Positions 59,453-64,000 of a stretch of 64,000 nt of DNA are shown in pieces. Source of the DNA: an uncultured Bacteroidia bacterium. GTDB lineage: Bacteria; Bacteroidota; Bacteroidia; Bacteroidales; F082. The translations under genes were made by a program, and so were the position numbers. The notes below the pieces were generated by a model, which did no database searches, was not told the DNA's origin, and worked only from the letters and a program-made list of their open reading frames with translations. Location: contig CADADR010000001.1 in assembly GCA_902786745.1 (NCBI GenBank), positions 310,001 to 374,000 of the forward strand, given 5' to 3'. How positions within the stretch are numbered: the first letter of the stretch is position 1; the number at the start of each line of letters is the position of its first letter.

Positions 59453-60214
59453 TTATTTCAAATCGAGCACGATGGGGCAGTGGTCGGAGTGCATCACCTC
59501 GGGCAGGATGCCCACGCCGGCAATGCGGCTTTCCATGTTGTCGGTCACCATGTGGTAGTCGATGCGCCAACCCAGGTTCTTGGCACGGGCACCGGCACGG
59601 AAGCTCCACCAGCTGTAGTGGTTGGGCTCCTTCACCAAATGACGGAAGGTGTCGATGTAGCCGTCGCTCAAGAAGTCGGTCATCCACTGGCGCTCCTCGG
59701 GCAGGAAGCCCGACGAGTTGGCGTTCGACTTGGGGTTATGGATGTCGATAGCCTCATGACAGATGTTGTAGTCGCCCGAGAGCACCAAGTTGGGACGTTC
59801 TTTCCTTAGCGCATTGACATAGTTGCGGAAGAAGTCGAGCCAAACCATCTTGAAGGCCTGGCGCTCGTCGCCCGTGGTGCCCGAGGGATGGTAGACGCTC
59901 ACCACCGAGAGGTCGCCGAAGTCGGCTCGGAGGAAACGCCCCTCGCTGTCGTACAAGGGTTCGTTCATGCCATAAACGACGTTGTCAGGCTCCTGTTTCG
60001 TGATGAGCCCCACACCGCTATAGCCTTTTTTCTGCGCTGGGAACCAATAGTGATGATAGCCCATCATCTCGAAGTCCATCAATGGGATTTGGTCGGGCGT
60101 GGCTTTGAGCTCTTGGAAGCAGAGCACATCGGGTTGGTAGTCGTTGATCCATTGCAGCAGGCCCTTGTTGATGGCTGCACGGATGCCGTTCACGTTGTAG
60201 CTGACGATTTTCAT
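59453..60214 (-). CDS. xth: Exodeoxyribonuclease III
   Basis: 253 aa. AP endonuclease and 3'-exonuclease of base-excision repair. Family blocks: MKIVSYNVNGIRAAI, CFQELKATPDQI (catalytic Glu), GYSGVGLITK, GDYNICHEAIDIHNPK (Asp/Asn), HYSWWSFRAGARAKNLGWRIDY and the terminal SDHCPIVLDL with the catalytic Asp-His. A near -7 element (TATTTTCGC, 60218-60226) ends 3 bases before the ATG. Downstream lies tRNA-Arg on the same strand. Confidence 0.94.
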   Translation of the reverse strand: MKIVSYNVNGIRAAINKGLLQWINDYQPDVLCFQELKATPDQIPLMDFEMMGYHHYWFPAQKKGYSGVGLITKQEPDNVVYGMNEPLYDSEGRFLRADFGDLSVVSVYHPSGTTGDERQAFKMVWLDFFRNYVNALRKERPNLVLSGDYNICHEAIDIHNPKSNANSSGFLPEERQWMTDFLSDGYIDTFRHLVKEPNHYSWWSFRAGARAKNLGWRIDYHMVTDNMESRIAGVGILPEVMHSDHCPIVLDLK

Positions 60215-60295
60215 GCTGCGAAAATACTGAAAAAGTTGTTTCTTTTCAATTCACTCAATACTTTTTCCTATTTTAGCGGCCTAAAAGAGAGAGAA

Positions 60296-62074
60296 GTGTT
60301 TAAGGACAAGCTCAACGGATGGATTGACCAATTCAACACTTGGCGTGCGACCCATATGTCGGATCGCCGCTTCATGCTGTTGCTCAGCATCCCGACGGGC
60401 TTCCTCGCAGGAGCCGCCGCCGTCATCATCAAGAAGCTGGCCCACGGCATCCGTGAATTGGTGTTCAATTTTCAAGGTCAATATGCACATTTCCTCTTTT
60501 TCATCTGCCCCGCCATCGGTATCTTGCTGACCATCCTGTTTTGCAAGTACATCTTGAAGAAGCATGTCGGCCATGGCATACCGGGCATCCTTTATGCCAT
60601 CTCGAAAAACAAAGGCAAGGTGGATCGCAGCAGCACCTGGTCGAGCATTGTCACCAGCGCCTTGACCGTCGGCTTCGGCGGTTCGGTGGGATTGGAAGGT
60701 CCCAGCGTGTCGACGGGTGGTAGCATTGGCTCCAACATCGCGCAACTGCTCAAACTCGACTATAAGCACACCATCCTGCTCATCGGCATGGGTGGCGCGG
60801 CGGCCTTGGCGGCCATCTTCCAGGCCCCCATCACGGGTATCGTCTTCGCCCTCGAGGTGTTCATGATCGACCTGTCGCTCAACGCCTTGGTGCCCATCAT
60901 CTGTTCTTCGTTTGTCGCCATCCTGACCGCCTATTGGTTTTTGGGCCAAACGGTAGAGTATCCCGCCGTCATCGCCGAAGGCTTCATCCCCTCCAATGCC
61001 TTCTATTATGTACTGCTGGGCCTTTTCGCAGGTCTGGTGTCGGCCTATTTCCTCAAGGTGACCTTCACGGTGGAGAAGCGTTTCAAGAAGGTGGAGTCGC
61101 CCTGGATGCGTTTCCTCATCGGTGGATCGCTATTGGGTATCTTGATTTTCCTTTTCCCCGCACTTTACGGCGAGGGCTACGAAGCCATCAACTCGGCTCT
61201 GCGCGGCGACTACAGCCCCGTGCTCGGCAACCCCTGGTTTGCGCAGTTCAAGAACATGGATTTGGTGGTCATCATCCTCTTTGCAGGCATGATATTGCTG
61301 AAAGCATTTGCCACGGCCTTCACCTTTGGTGCAGGCGGCGTGGGTGGTACCTTCGCACCAGCTTTGTTTATTGGAGCTTTCACGGGTTTGTTCTTTGCCA
61401 CATTGGTCAACTATTTGGGTATCGGTGACTTGGACCCAGCCAAGTTTGCCCTCGTAGGCATGAGCGGCCTGGTGGCAGGCATGCTCCATGCCCCGCTGAC
61501 GGGCATCTTCCTCATCGCCGAAATCACCAATGGCTATGCACTCATCGTGCCGCTGATGATCGTATCGGCCTTGGCCTACGCCATCAATAGGCTGTTCTTC
61601 AACCACTCCATCTATACCAATGCCGTGGCCGAGAAGGGCGTGGAGGTGACACACAACAAGGACAAGAGCATCCTCAACATGATGGCCATCAATCAGTTGA
61701 TCGAAACCAACTTCAGCCCCATTGACCCCAATTGCACTTTCGGCGACCTGTTGCCTTTGGTGTCGTCGTCGAAGCGCAACATCTTTCCTGTGGTCGACAA
61801 GGAAGGATTCTTCTGCGGGCATGTGTTGTTCGACGACGTGCGCGGCATCCTCTTCGATGAGAGTCACTACAACCAATCGATCCAGAACTATGCGGTGCTG
61901 CCCGATTATGTCATCCACCCCGACGAGCCCATGGAGGAGATTGTGCACAAGTTCCAGAAATCGGGCAAATACAACATCCCCGTCATCCAAGGAGGGAAGT
62001 ACCTGGGTTACCTCTCGCGAGCCAATGTGTTCTCGGCCTATCGCGCCATGATGAGTGAAATATCTGAAGACTAA
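60296..62074 (+). CDS. ClC-family chloride channel/transporter with CBS domains
   Basis: 592 aa from the GTG at 60296. An ATG at 60356 is downstream but would remove the conserved WIDQFNTWRATHMSDRRF cytoplasmic helix. Chloride-selectivity blocks: GGSVGLEGPSVSTGGSIGSN (with the gating Glu of GxEGP), GAGGVGGTFAPALFIGAFTG and GMSGLVAGMLHAPLTGIFLI. Residues ~465-592 hold two CBS domains (FPVVDKEGFFCGHVLFDDVRGI and KSGKYNIPVIQGGKYLGYL). Likely a Cl-/H+ antiporter in the inner membrane. A near -7 sequence TATTTTAGC is at 60269-60277. Confidence 0.92.
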   Translation: MFKDKLNGWIDQFNTWRATHMSDRRFMLLLSIPTGFLAGAAAVIIKKLAHGIRELVFNFQGQYAHFLFFICPAIGILLTILFCKYILKKHVGHGIPGILYAISKNKGKVDRSSTWSSIVTSALTVGFGGSVGLEGPSVSTGGSIGSNIAQLLKLDYKHTILLIGMGGAAALAAIFQAPITGIVFALEVFMIDLSLNALVPIICSSFVAILTAYWFLGQTVEYPAVIAEGFIPSNAFYYVLLGLFAGLVSAYFLKVTFTVEKRFKKVESPWMRFLIGGSLLGILIFLFPALYGEGYEAINSALRGDYSPVLGNPWFAQFKNMDLVVIILFAGMILLKAFATAFTFGAGGVGGTFAPALFIGAFTGLFFATLVNYLGIGDLDPAKFALVGMSGLVAGMLHAPLTGIFLIAEITNGYALIVPLMIVSALAYAINRLFFNHSIYTNAVAEKGVEVTHNKDKSILNMMAINQLIETNFSPIDPNCTFGDLLPLVSSSKRNIFPVVDKEGFFCGHVLFDDVRGILFDESHYNQSIQNYAVLPDYVIHPDEPMEEIVHKFQKSGKYNIPVIQGGKYLGYLSRANVFSAYRAMMSEISED

Positions 62075-62100
62075 GACCTCTAACGCCAAAACCAAATAAT

Positions 62101-63042
62101 ATGAGCTCAAGCCATCTTATAAAACTAATCGCCATAGCCTTTCTTTTGAGTATGGCTATTGTCGGTTGTTCGCCAAAACCGTCCGAACAAGAACAAGAAG
62201 TGGTCGGATGCACAAGTGAGGAAACGCCTGCCCTTGTAGATGATCAAGATCCTTATGAGCCAACCATTGTCCATGAAGAGACCTCTTCTGACAGGGGTCC
62301 TTTGTGTTATGCACCGGCTCCCGGTGGCGAAAAAAGAGACAATTCAACCGTTAACAAGAATAAATACGAAGTTCGTTTGGGAGCCTCTCAACTTATAGAT
62401 AAAGATAGCGACGGCCAGATGACGGTTCGGATAGGGTTGCCCGAAACCCTTCAGGAGAAAGACTCAACAGAGGTTTACAACTCTCTCTTTGTTGCGCCTG
62501 CCGATGTTCGCAAATACGCTCGCATAACTCCTCGTGCATCTGATTTCATCCTCGATCCTGATACGCCACAAATTGTCACTGTGTCCCCCTTAAGTAGCAC
62601 AGCAGCTTCTTTTTCCTTGAAACCTAAAAAAATAGGAGTGTTTAAGGTTAGCGCAAAAGTAGAGTTTTCTCCAACCAAGGATTTTTCAGAAATTGACGGC
62701 ACCCAATGGACAAATACATTGTCGGTGACTGTAGAAGTGAATTCCGTAGACAGGAAAAAGAATCGTATCGAAGAACTATTGAGTGTGGTCTGGAAATATT
62801 TTACGGAATTCTGGGAAGCATTTGTGGCGCTGTTTTTTGCAGCACTCTTGTTCGTGATCCGTAAATACACCAAGAAAAAAACAGGCTACTATGAAAACCC
62901 TGGTGAAACGCCAAGACAAAAGATTCCTTCAACCATAAAGGAAATAGAAGAAGGCAAAGTGGATGATGAGGTTTCAGAGCCCGAAGCTTCTTCTGCCGAT
63001 ATAGAGGAATTGCCTGAGTCCAACAAAGAGGAGGATGAATAA
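62101..63042 (+). CDS. Lipoprotein with C-terminal transmembrane helix, unknown function
   Basis: 313 aa. Lipobox IVGC at ~23. Residues ~30-100 are disordered and acidic. A compact beta region (~100-210) holds YEVRLGASQLIDKDSDGQMTVRIGLPET, ARITPRASDFILDPDTPQIVTVSPLSS and VTVEVNSVDRKKNR. A TM helix at ~228-250 (FWEAFVALFFAALLFVIRKY) is followed by a Lys/Glu-rich cytoplasmic tail that ends in PESNKEEDE. A lipidated N-terminus plus a distal TM is unusual; it may be anchored at both ends in the inner membrane. No family recognised. It starts 26 bases after the ClC gene and may share its transcript. Confidence 0.7.
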   Translation: MSSSHLIKLIAIAFLLSMAIVGCSPKPSEQEQEVVGCTSEETPALVDDQDPYEPTIVHEETSSDRGPLCYAPAPGGEKRDNSTVNKNKYEVRLGASQLIDKDSDGQMTVRIGLPETLQEKDSTEVYNSLFVAPADVRKYARITPRASDFILDPDTPQIVTVSPLSSTAASFSLKPKKIGVFKVSAKVEFSPTKDFSEIDGTQWTNTLSVTVEVNSVDRKKNRIEELLSVVWKYFTEFWEAFVALFFAALLFVIRKYTKKKTGYYENPGETPRQKIPSTIKEIEEGKVDDEVSEPEASSADIEELPESNKEEDE

Positions 63043-63076
63043 CGACAGAGATGCCCGCTTAGCGGGAACCTTCTTT

Positions 63077-63517
63077 TCATCGTTTCCGTTTAAAGAAGTC
63101 CGTCAGCAAGGCGAGGCATTCGTCGTGCATCACGCCGGTTTCTGTCTTCGTCTTGGGATGTAGCATCTTGCCAAAGCGTGAGAAGCCGTTCTTGGGGTCG
63201 TCGGCAGCCCAAACCACTTTGCCTATATGGGCGTGGCACAAGGCGCCGGCGCACATGGGGCAGGGTTCCAAGGTGACATATAACGTACACTCATCCAAGT
63301 ATTTTGCGCCCAAGGCATTGGCCGCTGCGGTGATGGCCAGCATCTCGGCATGGGCCGTCACGTCGTTGAGCGTCTCGGTCTGGTTGTGGGCGCGGGCGAT
63401 GACCTTGTTGTTGCACACCACGACGGCGCCGATGGGTATCTCGTCGGCCTCAAGGGCTTGCTGAGCCTCTTGGTAAGCCTGTTTCATGTAATATCCGTCG
63501 GAGAAAACAGAGAGCAT
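63077..63517 (-). CDS. tadA: tRNA-specific adenosine deaminase TadA
   Basis: 146 aa from the ATG at 63517; a longer frame upstream only reads through the AATTGATAATTG repeat and is discarded. Converts A34 of tRNA-Arg(ACG) to inosine. Zinc-deaminase motif: HAEMLAI (catalytic His-Ala-Glu) and PCPMCAGAL, with AHAEM at ~53 and EPCPMC at ~83. The tail ends in DEECL/FFKRKR-like residues. Adjacent nitrilase-family gene 38 bases upstream on the same strand. Confidence 0.93.
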   Translation of the reverse strand: MLSVFSDGYYMKQAYQEAQQALEADEIPIGAVVVCNNKVIARAHNQTETLNDVTAHAEMLAITAAANALGAKYLDECTLYVTLEPCPMCAGALCHAHIGKVVWAADDPKNGFSRFGKMLHPKTKTETGVMHDECLALLTDFFKRKR

Positions 63518-63519
63518 AG

Positions 63520-63557
63520 TTAATTGATAATTGATAATTGACAATTGAGAATTGTCA
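63520..63557. repeat. AATTGATAATTG tandem repeat with palindromic end
   Basis: TTAATTGATAATTGATAATT continues as GACAATTGAGAATTGTCA: an ATTGATA unit repeated, then a GACAATT/AATTGTC inverted pair. It lies between tadA and the nitrilase gene. The same sequence class is common in Bacteroidetes and cyanobacterial intergenic regions, as I recall. Confidence 0.7.
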
Positions 63558-64000
63558 CTTTATGTTTATCTCAAACGAGTCCCAGTCCGGTCCCAAAGGG
63601 AATTTCTGCCGGAAATGTTGCAGCTTCTCGTAATCCAAGGTGCAGTGCAGCACGGCCTCTTGGTAAGGCTCGGCCTTGGAGATGACCTCGCCACGGGCGT
63701 TGATGACCTGCGACTCGCCGCTGTAATGCAGGCCGTTGGCATCGTCGCCGACGCGGTTCACACCCACCCAATAGGCTTGGTTTTCGATGGCACGAGCCAC
63801 TAAGAGTGTGTTCCAAACAATCATCCTCGAGTCGGGGAAATTGGCGAGATAGAAGGCCAAATCGTATTCATAACGTCCCTCAGCATAGCGGTTTCTTGCC
63901 CACACGGGGAAACGGATGTCGTAGCACACCATCGGCCTGATGCGCCAGCCATTCAGTTCCACAATCAGCTGTTTGTCACCGCGTTCCACTAATTTATCCT
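63555..64000 (-). CDS. Nitrilase-superfamily amidase (omega-amidase-like), 5' end outside window
   Basis: Carbon-nitrogen hydrolase; ~148 C-terminal residues visible. The nucleophilic Cys is in RPMVCYDIRFPVWARN; the other two triad residues (Glu, Lys) lie upstream of the window. IENQAYWVGVNRVGDDANGL, followed by the HYSGESQVI motif, and a tail PLGPDWDSFEI match the YafV/Nit2 (omega-amidase) branch, which hydrolyses alpha-ketoglutaramate. The frame stays open to the window edge (DKLVERGDKQ), so the gene begins beyond base 64000. Confidence 0.87.
   Translation of the reverse strand, partial: DKLVERGDKQLIVELNGWRIRPMVCYDIRFPVWARNRYAEGRYEYDLAFYLANFPDSRMIVWNTLLVARAIENQAYWVGVNRVGDDANGLHYSGESQVINARGEVISKAEPYQEAVLHCTLDYEKLQHFRQKFPLGPDWDSFEINIK

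Noticed and set aside
63050..63070. CCCGCTTAGCGGG hairpin between the 62101 lipoprotein and tadA as a terminator
   Set aside because: Stem is short and no T-run follows on either strand; kept only as a possible weak terminator.
63518..63544. N-terminal extension of tadA (MSIINYQLT)
   Set aside because: These codons come from the AATTGATAATTG intergenic repeat; family length fits the Met at 63517.

Overview
The window looks like a chromosomal segment of a member of the Bacteroidota, most likely order Bacteroidales. Evidence: nearly every transcription unit is preceded by the Bacteroidetes-type -7 element (TAnnTTTG) with no clear Shine-Dalgarno sequence; there are type IX secretion (T9SS) genes (porZ and several cargo proteins ending in the YPNP-type sorting domain), gldH, a DPP11-type S46 peptidase, a GH92 mannosidase, a DUF3244 protein, a TonB receptor/DUF4249 pair and a UpxY/NusG-like antiterminator. 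I cannot place it to genus. Base composition is mid-range, with GC-rich third positions that create many long antisense shadow ORFs, which are omitted here.

Layout. 1-6.7 kb: polyprenyl diphosphate synthase (cut by the window edge) and a giant alpha-2-macroglobulin. 6.7-12.5 kb: a hairpin cluster, a T9SS-exported nuclease/phosphatase-fold protein, two small lipoproteins, rlmI and ade. 12.4-16.2 kb: mrdA-rodA (cell shape) divergent from gldH. 16.2-21.1 kb: polysaccharide export trio (Wza-like, Wzc-like kinase, NusG-like) plus a coiled-coil membrane protein. 21.1-25.9 kb: recO-porZ and a T9SS cargo. 25.9-38 kb: housekeeping genes (map, dnaG, mnmA, an RluA-type pseudouridine synthase, polA, metG) with a GH92 mannosidase lipoprotein. 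38-47.6 kb: envelope genes (unknown secreted protein, S41 protease, TonB receptor, DUF4249, DUF937, BspA-type leucine-rich protein, DPP11). 47.6-54.1 kb: a small unknown protein, a MATE transporter and an SGNH-SGNH-MBOAT O-acylation cassette. 54.1-59.2 kb: an AT-rich accessory block with a transmembrane TPR/HTH regulator, a repeat-rich control region, a DUF3244 protein, an unknown lipoprotein and a T9SS cargo. 59.3-64 kb: tRNA-Arg(CCT), xth, a ClC channel, an unknown lipoprotein, tadA and a nitrilase-family enzyme cut by the window edge.

The most unusual signal is not one gene. Several unrelated short palindromic repeats lie inside reading frames, in frame: in the polyprenyl synthase (46-123), the macroglobulin (6353-6380), a T9SS cargo (25630-25646), the GH92 mannosidase (30149-30183) and DNA polymerase I (33926-33997). 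A full intergenic copy of the first family sits at 47905-47966, and other palindromes fill several intergenic gaps. This resembles the behaviour of Rickettsia palindromic elements and suggests that this genome tolerates, or is still being colonised by, peptide-encoding repeats. The second most interesting locus is the TPR/HTH regulator and its repeat-rich downstream control region at 54.1-56.2 kb. It is embedded in a block with a sharp drop in GC that begins inside the regulator gene itself.
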